Shown here: positions 9,075 through 16,739 of the stretch, piece after piece | Layout: each line of letters begins with the position of its first letter | How positions within the stretch are numbered: position 1 is the stretch's first letter | Assembly (NCBI RefSeq): GCF_024170005.1 | Contig: NZ_JALJXJ010000019.1 | Span: 62,001 to 126,000, forward strand | Direction of reading: 5' to 3' | Length of the DNA stretch: 64,000 nt | From: Azospirillum lipoferum | GTDB lineage: Bacteria; Pseudomonadota; Alphaproteobacteria; Azospirillales; Azospirillaceae | Position numbers and translations under genes: made by a program | Notes under the pieces: generated by a model | What the model was told of the DNA's origin: nothing | Databases searched by the model: none | The model's input: the letters and a program-made list of their open reading frames with translations, nothing else

Positions 9075-9127
9075 CGGACGGGCAGCATCGGGTATATTGA
9101 CGCCTTCCGATTGCGAGGGCTCTCCGA

Positions 9128-9964
9128 ATGCTGCCGAACGCCACCGTGGTAGAGACCAAGATGGGCCGGTTTCTGCTGTTCGACACGGATGACGGCATCA
9201 CCCGTTTCCTGCGCCGGGACGGCCAATGGGAGCCGGTGACCCTGATGTTCGCCAAGGCGCTTGTCGGGATCTGGGAAAGCAACACGAAGAAGGCCGGGGG
9301 CACCATCGTGGATGGCGGGGCCAATGTCGGCGCCTTCACCATTCCGATGGCGCTGACGTTCCAGAACAGCCACCGGGTCGTCAGCTTCGAGGTGCAGCGG
9401 CCGCTCTACCATCTGATCTGCGGCTCGTTGGCGCTCAACGGGCTGGATTGCGTTCTGGTCCATAATCTGGCGCTGGGCGAGCGGATGGATGTGATCGAGA
9501 TTCCCATTCCCGATTATGCCAGCGACTGCAACCTGGGTGCGCTCAGCCTCGACCCGGAGGTGCGGCGGGTGCGCCGCGAATCGGGCATCGTCTGGGATAC
9601 CGACCGCCCCGAGGCGCGGATGGGACAGGCCAGCATGGTGCGGCTGGACGATTTCGGCATCGACGATCTTTGCCTGCTGAAGCTGGATGTCGAGGGAATG
9701 GAGCTGCCGGTCCTGAAGGGCGCGGCGGAGACGCTGACGCGGTCCGGCTATCCTCCGGTGCTGTTCGAGCTTTGGGATGTCAGCTACCTGCCCGGCATCC
9801 GTGACGCGCAGGAGGCTCTGCTGTCCCATCTGGACGGGCTCGGCTATGAGGTGCTGATCCTCGGCGAGACGGCGATCGCCCAGCATCGGAGTCACGGCAT
9901 CTATCTGCGCGCAAGGCAGGAGGACGACGGCCGCCGCCTGACCTTCGAGCGGGCTCAGCGCTAG
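9128..9964 (+). CDS. FkbM-family methyltransferase
   Basis: 278 aa. The SAM-binding motif TIVDGGANVGAFTIPMAL is at about residues 59-76, the second acidic strand follows (VVSFEVQRPLYHLI), and the FkbM-type segment LLKLDVEGMELPVLKGA lies near residue 186. Such enzymes O-methylate glycans, lipids or small molecules. There is no glycosyltransferase neighbour to suggest a substrate. Start ATG follows a GCGAGGG site. The gene ends two bases before an inverted repeat at 9966-10008. Confidence 0.85.
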   Translation: MLPNATVVETKMGRFLLFDTDDGITRFLRRDGQWEPVTLMFAKALVGIWESNTKKAGGTIVDGGANVGAFTIPMALTFQNSHRVVSFEVQRPLYHLICGSLALNGLDCVLVHNLALGERMDVIEIPIPDYASDCNLGALSLDPEVRRVRRESGIVWDTDRPEARMGQASMVRLDDFGIDDLCLLKLDVEGMELPVLKGAAETLTRSGYPPVLFELWDVSYLPGIRDAQEALLSHLDGLGYEVLILGETAIAQHRSHGIYLRARQEDDGRRLTFERAQR

Positions 9965-9965
9965 A

Positions 9966-10008
9966 GTGTGATCGTTTCAAGCGGAATCGCTTGAAGCGTG
10001 AATCACAC
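9966..10008. repeat. Imperfect inverted repeat after the FkbM gene
   Basis: Arms GTGTGAT/ATCACAC on the outside and TTCAAGCG/CGCTTGAA inside, with a bulge of unequal length between the two arm blocks. It begins two bases after the FkbM stop codon. There is no T-run on the plus strand after it, so it is not a classical intrinsic terminator for that gene; it may stabilise the mRNA 3 prime end or bind a protein. Confidence 0.55.
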
Positions 10009-10009
10009 G

Positions 10010-10067
10010 GAAAACCAAAAGCTTAGAGTCTGGCTGGTGCTTCGATAAGCACCAGCCAGACTCTAAG
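10010..10067 (-). terminator. Intrinsic terminator of the LuxR-type regulator gene
   Basis: A perfect 21-base-pair stem (10022-10042 with 10047-10067) closed by the tetraloop CGAT. Read on the minus strand, the stem is followed by CTTTTGGTTTTCC, a T-rich tail. It lies ten bases after the stop codon of the minus-strand regulator gene (10077). In the plus direction no T-run follows, so termination is mainly for the minus strand. Confidence 0.75.
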
Positions 10068-10076
10068 GGGCCGCCC

Positions 10077-10988
10077 TTACGCCTTTGCTGCCAGGGTGCG
10101 GATCGCCAGCGCGGCGGCGGAGGCGCGGTTTTCCACGCCCAGCTTGGTGAAGACCTGCTCCAGGTGCTTGTTCACCGTGCGCGGACTGATGCCGAGGATC
10201 TCGCCGATGTCGCGGTTGGGCTTGCCGTTGGCGATCCACAGCAGAACCTCCGCCTCGCGCGCGGTGAGGCCAAGAGCATCGCGCAGCACCGCCTCCTGAC
10301 GGCCGGCGGTCGGCTCGCTGAGGCGGAACAGATATTCGTCGGGGTTGGCCGGGCTGAGATAGGTGAACTCCAGCCGCCGCATCCCCTTGCCGTCCGGCAG
10401 ATCCAGCGCGAAACTCTCCCCCGCACCGCCGGGGGTGGAGGTCCGGCGCAGCCCGGCCAGACCGGCGGCCAGCGCCGACGCCGCTTCCGGGCGCAGGCCG
10501 GCCAGCAGCCGCTCCGCCTGCGGGGTACACCACAGCAGCCGGCCCTCCCCGTCGGTCGCCAGCAGGAAGCGGCCGGTGGCATCGAGTGCCGCGCGTGCGG
10601 CGTAGGCGACGCGGGCGTTGGTCAGATGGACGCGGATGCGGGCGATCAGCTCGTCCACCACGATGGGCTTGGTGACGTAATCGACGCCGCCGGCCTCCAG
10701 CCCCTTCACCACATGTTCGGTATCGCTGAGGCCGGTCATGAAGATGACGGGGATGTGCGACAGGTGGGGGAGCTGCTTCAGCCGCCGGCAGGTCTCGAAG
10801 CCGTCCAGACCGGGCATCACCGCATCCATCAGGATCAGGTCCGGGGTGATCTGGCTGACGAGGTCCAGGGCACTCTCGCCGTCGACGGCGACCAGCACGG
10901 TCAGGTCGGCCTGCTCGATGGCCTCCGTCAGGAATCCCAGCGTGTCGGGGGTGTCGTCCACCACCAGGATCATGTCGCGGCGCTTCAT
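10077..10988 (-). CDS. Response regulator: receiver, PAS-like middle, LuxR-type HTH
   Basis: 303 aa. Partner of the transporter-kinase encoded immediately upstream; the ATG at 10988 shares ATGA with that gene's stop. The N-terminal receiver (about 5-120) has LVVDDTPD and phospho-Asp in LILMDAVMPGLDG, and K in YVTKPIVVDE. A middle segment (about 140-225, GRFLLATDGEGRLLWCTPQAERLLAG) looks PAS-like. The C-terminal LuxR/FixJ HTH (about 235-300) reads LTAREAEVLLWIANGKPNRDIGEIL...VNKHLEQVF. Longer frames upstream would start inside the kinase gene and are rejected. By analogy with CrbS/CrbR-type pairs it should regulate transcription in response to the transporter-like sensor. Confidence 0.9.
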   Translation of the reverse strand: MKRRDMILVVDDTPDTLGFLTEAIEQADLTVLVAVDGESALDLVSQITPDLILMDAVMPGLDGFETCRRLKQLPHLSHIPVIFMTGLSDTEHVVKGLEAGGVDYVTKPIVVDELIARIRVHLTNARVAYAARAALDATGRFLLATDGEGRLLWCTPQAERLLAGLRPEAASALAAGLAGLRRTSTPGGAGESFALDLPDGKGMRRLEFTYLSPANPDEYLFRLSEPTAGRQEAVLRDALGLTAREAEVLLWIANGKPNRDIGEILGISPRTVNKHLEQVFTKLGVENRASAAALAIRTLAAKA

Positions 10989-13900
10989 CCCGTCACGGCC
11001 CCGTCTTCTGCCTTCCGTTCGGCGTCGCATTGCGCCGCCGCCTCTTCCACCGCACGCATATAGCCTTTCAGGTCGAAGGCGCGCACCAGCGTTCGCAGCC
11101 GCTCGACGAATGGCGTCGCGGCGGCATCCTCCGCCTCGATCTCGCGCAGCTTGGCTTCGATCCCCCGAATGTAGCCGATCCGGCCGAGCTGGCGCAGGTC
11201 GTCGAGATGACGCAGTGCCGATTCAGGAAGACCGGACTCCGGTGCTCCGACCGGCTTCGTTACTTGATCGACCGACGCGGGCACGGAGGCAAGCGGTTCC
11301 GCCTGTTTTTCCGGGGCGTGGATCCATTCCAGCCCGGTCAGCGCCTGCAACCGGTCGAGCAGCGCGTGGATCTCGATCGGCTTGGCGACGAAGGCATCGT
11401 GCGGCGCCCGGCCGTCGCCCGGCCCCTGCGCCTCGTAAGCGTTGGCGGAGACCATGATGATGCGGATGCGGTCGGCGAACTGCCGGCGCAGCTCCTCCGC
11501 CACGTCCCAACCGCTCTCGCCGGGCATGGAGATGTCGAGCATGGCGACGTCGGGCTTGCACTGTGCCGCCAGCTCCAGGCAGGTGGTGGCGTCCGACGCG
11601 ATGAACAGCACGAAGCCCAGCGGACGCAGGATGTCGGTCATCAGTGCCAGATGGTCGCGGTCGTCGTCAGCCAGCAGGATGGTGATCTGCGGCCCGGCAT
11701 AGCCGGTGATGGCGCGGCGCTCCACCTGCTCGCCCGGCCGGTGCATCGCCTCCGACAGCAGCAGGCGGACGGTGAAGACGCTGCCCTCCCCCGCCTTGCT
11801 GCGCAGCGCAATGTCGCCGCCCATGATCCGGGTCAGCACCCGCGTGATGGTCAGGCCGAGGCCGGTGCCGGCCACCGCCCGCACCGCCGCACCGCGCCCA
11901 CGCTCGAAGGGTTCGAAGACACGGTCGAGATCCTCCTCCCGGATGCCGATGCCGCTGTCGGCGATCTCGAACTCGGCGATCTGGCTGCGGTAGCGGACGG
12001 TCAGGGCGACATGGCCGCTCTCGGTGTATTTCACCGCATTCGACAGCAGGTTGATCAGGATCTGGCGCAGGATCTTGCTGTCGGTGTGGACCCAGGCCGG
12101 CAGGTGGGGGACGCGGGCATAGCGGAAGTCCAGACCCTTGGCGGCGGCCTGGATGCGGAACATGTCGGCCAGCTGGTCGAGGAAGTCGATCAGCTGTACC
12201 TTGTCGCGGCTGAGCCGGCGCAGGCCCGATTCGATCTTGGAGATGTCGAGCAGCCCGTCGATCAGGTTCGACAGATGCTCCGCACTGCGGCGGATGACGC
12301 GAACGGCGTCCTGCGGGCGCTGGGTGCTGTTGCTCTCCAGAAGCTGGGCATAGCCGGAGATGGCATTCAGCGGTGCCCGGATTTCGTGGCTGACGCCGAT
12401 GATGTAGCGGCTCTTGGCGGCGTTGGCGGCCTCCGCCACCTCCTTGGCCTTTTGCAGGGCGGCGTCGGTGCGCTCGTGGGCGGCGATCTCGTCCATCAGC
12501 ATGGCGGTCTGGCGGGCGGTCTCCTCCTCCGCCTTGCGGCGGCTCTCATGGGCCAGCACCAGCAGCCAGGCGGCGACGCCGGACAGGATGAACAGGCAGA
12601 CGAAGACGGTGAACAGCGCGGTATGGATCGCCGCCCGCTCCGCCGCGTCGGCATTGGCATACTGGAAGTCGATGACCACCAGCACCCCGCCCAACACCAG
12701 CGAGAACAGCGTCATCACCCCGATGAAATGGCCGGTGCGGGTGTGGACGCCGGCCGCCATCCGCCTGGGCAGCACCCGTTGCAGGCTGTGGGCGATCTGG
12801 TCGGCGAAGCGGCTGTCCTTCTTGCACAGATCGTGGCAGCGCGCCTCCAGCGTGCAGCAGAGCGAGCAGATCGGCGCGTCGTAGGCCGGGCAGAAGGCCA
12901 TGTCCGGCCGTTCGAACTGATTCTCGCAGATCGAACAGCGGACGGTTGCGCCATCGCCGGGCAGCCGGTCGGACTTGCGCGCGAGGTAATAGCGGCCCCC
13001 GGTCCTCCAGGCGATCAGCGGGGCGGCGGCGAAGGCGACGACCAGCCCGATGAAGGGGGCGAGCGCCTGCGCCACCGGCCCCAGCAGCCCGAAGAAGGCG
13101 GTGGTGGAGCACAGCACCGACAGCCCCATGGCACCGGTGCCCACGGGATTGATGTCGTAGAGGTGGGCGCGCTTGAACTCGATCCCCGGCGGGCTGAAAC
13201 CCAGCGGCTTGTTGACCGCCAGATCGGCGGCGACCGCCCCCAGCCAGCCGACCGCGACGTTGGCGTAGAGGCCGAGGATGCTCTCGATCACGCCGAGGAT
13301 GCCGATCTCCATCAGCAGCAGGGCGAGCAGCACGTTGAACACCAGCCAGACGACGCGGCCGGGGTGGCTGCGGGTCAGGCGGGAGAAGAAGTTCGACCAG
13401 GCGATGGAGCCGGCATAGGCGTTGGTGACGTTGATCTTCATCTGGCAGACGACGACGAAGATGCCGGTCAGCGCCAGCGCCGCGGCGGGGGAGCCGAAGA
13501 CGTCGAGAAACGCGACATGGTACATGGTGTTGGGCTGCACCGCGTCCTCCACCGGCAGCCCGTGCTTGATGGCGAGGAAGGCCAGCAGCGATCCGGCCGC
13601 CAGCTTCAGGCTGCCGATCAGCACCCAGCCCGGCCCGCCGGCCAGCATCGCCGTCCACCAGCGCAGGCGCCCGATGCGGGCCTGCGAGGGCAGAAAGCGC
13701 AGATAGTCCACCTGCTCGCCGATCTGCGGCAGAAGCGACAGCAGGACCGAGGCGGCCATGCCGAAGGGCAGCAGCGACAACTCACCGTTGGGGGCGTAGA
13801 CGCCGGGCAGCGAGGTCCATTGCGCCAGCGTTTCGCGGTCGAGCAGGAAGAAATAGGCGAAGGGCACGCATTGCAGCAGGATCCACACCGGCTGCGTCGC

Positions 13901-14428
13901 CCATTGCATGCGGCTGATGAAGCGGATGCCGTAGACGGCGATGGGGATCACCGCCAGCGAACTGATGACATGGGCGACCGACGCCGGGATGCCCAGCACC
14001 ATGGTCAGCCCGGCCGACATGATGCTGGCCTCGATGGAGAACAGGATGAAGGTGAAGGAGGCGTAGACCAGCGAGGTGATGGTCGAGCCGAGATAGCCGA
14101 AGCCCGCCCCGCGGGCCAGCAGGTCGATGTCCACCCCGGCCTTGGCGGCATGGTAGGTGATCGGCAGACCGACCAGGATGCTGAGCAGCGCCACCGCCAA
14201 GATGGCGGCCATGGCGTTCTCGAAGCCGTAGGTCAGGGTGACGGCGGCGCCGATGGCTTCGCAGGCCAGGAAGGAGATGGCGCCGAGTGCCGTGTTGGCG
14301 ACCCGCCATGCGCTCCAGCGCCGCGCCCGTTCCGCGGTGTAGCGGAGCGCGTAGTCCTCCAGCGTCTGGTCGGCGGCGAGCTGGTTGTATTGCCGGCGTT
14401 CACGGACGATCCGTTGCCTCGCGCTCAT
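10985..14428 (-). CDS. NCS1-type permease fused to hybrid histidine kinase
   Basis: 1147 aa. Residues about 35-480 form a 12-helix permease resembling NCS1 purine/cytosine/allantoin transporters. A Cys-rich patch follows at about 498-535 (CSIC, CPAY, CSLCC, CHDLC), which looks like a metal-binding module. Then come two more membrane helices (about 565-590 and 603-625), a coiled coil, HisKA with H681 (GVSHEIRAPLNA), HATPase (LINLLSNAVKYTESG, DSGIGI, GTGLGL) at about 785-890, a receiver with D965 (VAMLDISMPGESG) at about 914-1030, and a helical C-terminal tail. It probably senses, and perhaps carries, a nitrogenous substrate, and signals to the coupled LuxR regulator. The start at 14428 has GGACGGG upstream; 14470 is an in-frame alternative. 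Confidence 0.9.
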   Translation of the reverse strand: MSARQRIVRERRQYNQLAADQTLEDYALRYTAERARRWSAWRVANTALGAISFLACEAIGAAVTLTYGFENAMAAILAVALLSILVGLPITYHAAKAGVDIDLLARGAGFGYLGSTITSLVYASFTFILFSIEASIMSAGLTMVLGIPASVAHVISSLAVIPIAVYGIRFISRMQWATQPVWILLQCVPFAYFFLLDRETLAQWTSLPGVYAPNGELSLLPFGMAASVLLSLLPQIGEQVDYLRFLPSQARIGRLRWWTAMLAGGPGWVLIGSLKLAAGSLLAFLAIKHGLPVEDAVQPNTMYHVAFLDVFGSPAAALALTGIFVVVCQMKINVTNAYAGSIAWSNFFSRLTRSHPGRVVWLVFNVLLALLLMEIGILGVIESILGLYANVAVGWLGAVAADLAVNKPLGFSPPGIEFKRAHLYDINPVGTGAMGLSVLCSTTAFFGLLGPVAQALAPFIGLVVAFAAAPLIAWRTGGRYYLARKSDRLPGDGATVRCSICENQFERPDMAFCPAYDAPICSLCCTLEARCHDLCKKDSRFADQIAHSLQRVLPRRMAAGVHTRTGHFIGVMTLFSLVLGGVLVVIDFQYANADAAERAAIHTALFTVFVCLFILSGVAAWLLVLAHESRRKAEEETARQTAMLMDEIAAHERTDAALQKAKEVAEAANAAKSRYIIGVSHEIRAPLNAISGYAQLLESNSTQRPQDAVRVIRRSAEHLSNLIDGLLDISKIESGLRRLSRDKVQLIDFLDQLADMFRIQAAAKGLDFRYARVPHLPAWVHTDSKILRQILINLLSNAVKYTESGHVALTVRYRSQIAEFEIADSGIGIREEDLDRVFEPFERGRGAAVRAVAGTGLGLTITRVLTRIMGGDIALRSKAGEGSVFTVRLLLSEAMHRPGEQVERRAITGYAGPQITILLADDDRDHLALMTDILRPLGFVLFIASDATTCLELAAQCKPDVAMLDISMPGESGWDVAEELRRQFADRIRIIMVSANAYEAQGPGDGRAPHDAFVAKPIEIHALLDRLQALTGLEWIHAPEKQAEPLASVPASVDQVTKPVGAPESGLPESALRHLDDLRQLGRIGYIRGIEAKLREIEAEDAAATPFVERLRTLVRAFDLKGYMRAVEEAAAQCDAERKAEDGAVTG

Positions 14429-14577
14429 GCCCGTCCGCCGTTCCCGCCCGTCGCCTGTGGTGGTCCGCATGGTCGGGAGTTTCGCACGGCTTGGCAAGCC
14501 GCAAGCGCGTTGACAGTCTCCGAACCGGGCTCTAGCTGTCGGGTGGTGAGAACCGGAAAACCTCCGAAAGCCAGAGC

Positions 14578-14952
14578 ATGACCGTCGAGCTTGTCGTCTG
14601 TGAAACCTGCCGCCGTCCGGAAGACCCGCCCGAGGCCCCACGGCCGGGGGCGGAACTGGTGGCGCTGATGGAGCGGGCGCTGGCCGACGCCCCGGATCTG
14701 GCGGCGCTGGTGCGGCTGCGCCCGATGCGCTGCCTGATGAGCTGCCGGCGCCCTTGCGCCGTCGCAGTGCGCTCCGCCACCCGGATGAGCTATGTGCTGG
14801 GCGACTTCGCCCCGGACGAGATGACGGTGGAAACGCTGACCGCCTATCTGCGTGCCTATGCCGCCACCACCGACGGAATCGTTCCGTTCAAGCAATGGCC
14901 CCAGGGGGTCAAGGGTCGTTTCGTTTCCCGTTTGCCGCCGCTGGAAGATTGA
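14578..14952 (+). CDS. DUF1636-like small cysteine-rich protein
   Basis: 124 aa. The N terminus VVCETCRR and the motif CLMSCRRPC (about residues 58-66) match the cysteine arrangement of DUF1636 proteins, thought to bind metal or an Fe-S cluster; the biochemical role is not established. A C-terminal segment (TDGIVPFKQWPQGVKGRFVSRLP) is also typical of the family. It is divergent from the transporter-kinase gene, sharing a 149-base upstream region. DUF1636 genes often accompany cobalamin or metal genes; none is seen here. Confidence 0.8.
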   Translation: MTVELVVCETCRRPEDPPEAPRPGAELVALMERALADAPDLAALVRLRPMRCLMSCRRPCAVAVRSATRMSYVLGDFAPDEMTVETLTAYLRAYAATTDGIVPFKQWPQGVKGRFVSRLPPLED

Positions 14953-14979
14953 ACCGTTGCTCCCGCCGGAGGAGACGGT

Positions 14980-15456
14980 CTATTGCCGGCGCCGTGCCAA
15001 GTGGACGATCTGGGCGGTCAGGCCGATGACAAGAATGACCGCAAGCGCGCCCTGGGCGCCCAGCAGCAGCGGCGACTTCAAGTCGGTCACCAGGGGGTGG
15101 CCGTCCGGAACCCGGCGCAGGATTTCGCTGACCGTCGGCACCATCAGCAGGAAGGCGCTTACGCTGAGGCAGACGGTCTCGATGTAGCGGGCCGCGCGCC
15201 CCGCCGCCGGTCCCCACCCGATCGCATAGCCCACAAGCAACAGCAGGATCGTCACGGCGCCGATGCCGTAGCTGACCGGCTGATGAGCGACGAGAAAGAC
15301 CGTCGAGGCACCGATCAGCATGGAAGCGAAATAGACGGCCCCCGGCATGGAGCGGGGCACGATGCGGCCATGGCGGGCGAACATATAGGCGGCCACGGGG
15401 ATGGCCGGCAGGCTGCCGAGCGTATGAGCCCAGCCGATCGGAGAAATTCCGAACAT
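14980..15456 (-). CDS. Small integral membrane protein under TetR control
   Basis: 158 aa with four to five hydrophobic helices (about 5-25, 40-58, 63-82, 90-110, 128-150) and no recognised family. The start ATG at 15456 has AGGA 8 bases upstream. Seventy bases before the start is a 20-base operator nearly identical to the one in front of the adjacent TetR gene, so it is very probably the regulator's target. Function unknown; membrane proteins paired with TetR regulators are often involved in export or stress tolerance, but nothing in the sequence proves that. Confidence 0.75.
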   Translation of the reverse strand: MFGISPIGWAHTLGSLPAIPVAAYMFARHGRIVPRSMPGAVYFASMLIGASTVFLVAHQPVSYGIGAVTILLLLVGYAIGWGPAAGRAARYIETVCLSVSAFLLMVPTVSEILRRVPDGHPLVTDLKSPLLLGAQGALAVILVIGLTAQIVHLARRRQ

Positions 15457-15525
15457 CGGTGATTTCCTTTCAGGTTCAGAGGAACGGGGACGGTGAGAGC
15501 CGGCAGGACCGAAGAGAAGAAAATC

Positions 15526-15545
15526 TACCTACTGATTGGTAGGCT
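15526..15545. promoter_or_regulatory. Probable TetR operator in front of the membrane protein gene
   Basis: On the minus strand it reads AGCCTACCAATCAGTAGGTA, a near-palindrome (CCTAC ... GTAGG). It matches 17 of 20 positions of the site at 16170-16189 in front of the TetR gene (AGCCTACCAACTAGTAGGGA). It is 70 bases upstream of the membrane protein start. Confidence 0.75.
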
Positions 15546-15584
15546 CCGTGGCCAAGCCTTGACTGCGTGCGGAAGGCCCCGCTT

Positions 15585-16163
15585 TCAGGCGGCGATCCGC
15601 TCCAGCAGGGGACGGGTTATGGCGCCGAAGGCCTTAGCGTCGCCATAGGCACGGGCCGACAGCATCGCGCCATGCGTGGTGGCCATGAACATCTCCGCGT
15701 CAGCCCTCGCGGTTCCGGACAGACGAAGACGGCCTTGTGCAGCGCCGCGCTCGAAGACTCCCGTCAACCATTCGGCGAGCCGGCGGAAATGTCCTCGTAC
15801 TTCCACGGCGACCTCTTCGGGCAGAACCGGAGTTTCGCCCGCGAGCAGCGCGCAGACGCAGAATGGAGCGGCCATATCGGCGAAGCACCGCTCCCAATAA
15901 CCGAGATAGGCGCGGAGTTGGTCCAGGGGATCGGGGATGGCCTGTTCCAACCGGGCCAGTCCGGCCGAAGCCTCCTCCCGGTACTGCGCGACGAGCACGC
16001 GGACCAGATCAGATTTGCTGGGGAAATGGTGGTGTATGCTCGCGGTACGGATGCCGACGACCTTGGAAATATCGGCATAGCTGAAACTGTTGTAGCCGCC
16101 CCTGGCGATGAGCGCGCGCGCACAGCGGAGAATGTCGTCGGCTCTGGTCGATTGCGTGTTCAT
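15585..16163 (-). CDS. TetR/AcrR-family repressor
   Basis: 192 aa, usual family length. The N-terminal HTH (about residues 10-55) reads ILRCARALIARGGYNSFSYADISKVVGIRTASIHHHFPSK, with the tyrosine/histidine-rich recognition end typical of TetR proteins. The C-terminal ligand-binding half (about 70-190) contains two Cys (FCVCALLAG), which might be redox- or electrophile-sensitive, an idea only. The gene starts 7 bases after its own operator (16170-16189), so it should autoregulate, and it precedes the membrane protein gene that carries the second operator. Confidence 0.9.
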   Translation of the reverse strand: MNTQSTRADDILRCARALIARGGYNSFSYADISKVVGIRTASIHHHFPSKSDLVRVLVAQYREEASAGLARLEQAIPDPLDQLRAYLGYWERCFADMAAPFCVCALLAGETPVLPEEVAVEVRGHFRRLAEWLTGVFERGAAQGRLRLSGTARADAEMFMATTHGAMLSARAYGDAKAFGAITRPLLERIAA

Positions 16164-16169
16164 ACACAG

Positions 16170-16189
16170 AGCCTACCAACTAGTAGGGA
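16170..16189. promoter_or_regulatory. Probable TetR autoregulatory operator
   Basis: AGCCTACCAACTAGTAGGGA, a near-palindrome matching the site at 15526-15545. It lies just upstream of the TetR start codon (16163) and would overlap its 5 prime leader or ribosome site, so binding would block the regulator's own expression. Confidence 0.75.
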
Positions 16190-16474
16190 GCCTGTCAATG
16201 CGGAGTGAGGATCCTGGGCGGCGGCTACAGATGATGGCCTCACGGATCGGCCCTTCAACCGTCATGCGACCCGAAAATCGCCGAAGCCGGGTTGAAAGCT
16301 GTCGGTGCTGAAGGCGTAATGTGATCTGCGTCTTGTGTCCGGATCGAGCCGACGCGCGGCACCTAAGTCCCTACCCTGCCGCTGAAGGATGGATTTGACA
16401 GACCAAGGTGGCGTGCCAATTATTGTTGGTCAGACCAACAGAATTCGCCCCTTACGGGCGAGGAGGAACGCCCG
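16190..16474. other. Intergenic region, no gene seen
   Basis: About 285 bases between the TetR start and the next small gene. It holds a palindrome at 16424-16440 and a ribosome site just before the small gene. Short frames in it have no start with a ribosome site and no family resemblance. I see no RNA gene. Confidence 0.5.
16424..16440. promoter_or_regulatory. Palindrome TGTTGGTC-A-GACCAACA
   Basis: Perfect 8-base arms around one central base, 35 bases upstream of the small gene at 16475. The core TTGGTCAGACCAA resembles operators of GntR/FadR-type repressors. No such regulator gene is adjacent. A probable operator for the small gene. Confidence 0.5.
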
Positions 16475-16711
16475 ATGAAGGTCGACCCCGAGGTCCTGAA
16501 CTGCGCCACCGGCCTGCTGCACATGGCACGTGAGGCGGAACGCTCCAACGGCTGGGAAGCCGGCGACCTTCTGCGCACCACGCTGCGCCTGCTGGTGGTT
16601 GCCGGCGCCGACGGCCATGGCTGGGACGCCGACGACCTGTCGGAGGAAGTCCGCGATCTGGTCGAGGCGGTGCGGACAACGAACGGGGCGGGAGAACTGG
16701 TGGTGCATTGA
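16475..16711 (+). CDS. Small conserved-looking hypothetical protein
   Basis: 78 aa, acidic and largely helical (HMAREAERSNGWEAGDLLRTTLRLLVVA ... DLSEEVRDLVEAVRTT). It has a strong ribosome site (GAGGAGGAACGCCCG before ATG). No family recognised. Codon use matches the neighbours (strong third-position GC). It is convergent with the CorC-like gene, whose stop lies 29 bases away. Confidence 0.65.
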   Translation: MKVDPEVLNCATGLLHMAREAERSNGWEAGDLLRTTLRLLVVAGADGHGWDADDLSEEVRDLVEAVRTTNGAGELVVH

Positions 16712-16739
16712 GGGGGCCCTTGCCCCCTCGAAACCCTCG

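Noticed and set aside
9966-10008. Rho-independent terminator for the FkbM gene
   Set aside because: The stem is imperfect and no T-run follows on the plus strand.
11030-14581. A very long open frame on the plus strand, antisense to the transporter-kinase
   Set aside because: In GC-rich DNA the antisense strand lacks stop codons. The translation is rich in His, Gln, Arg, Asp and Gly without domains, and the kinase on the other strand has clear motifs throughout.
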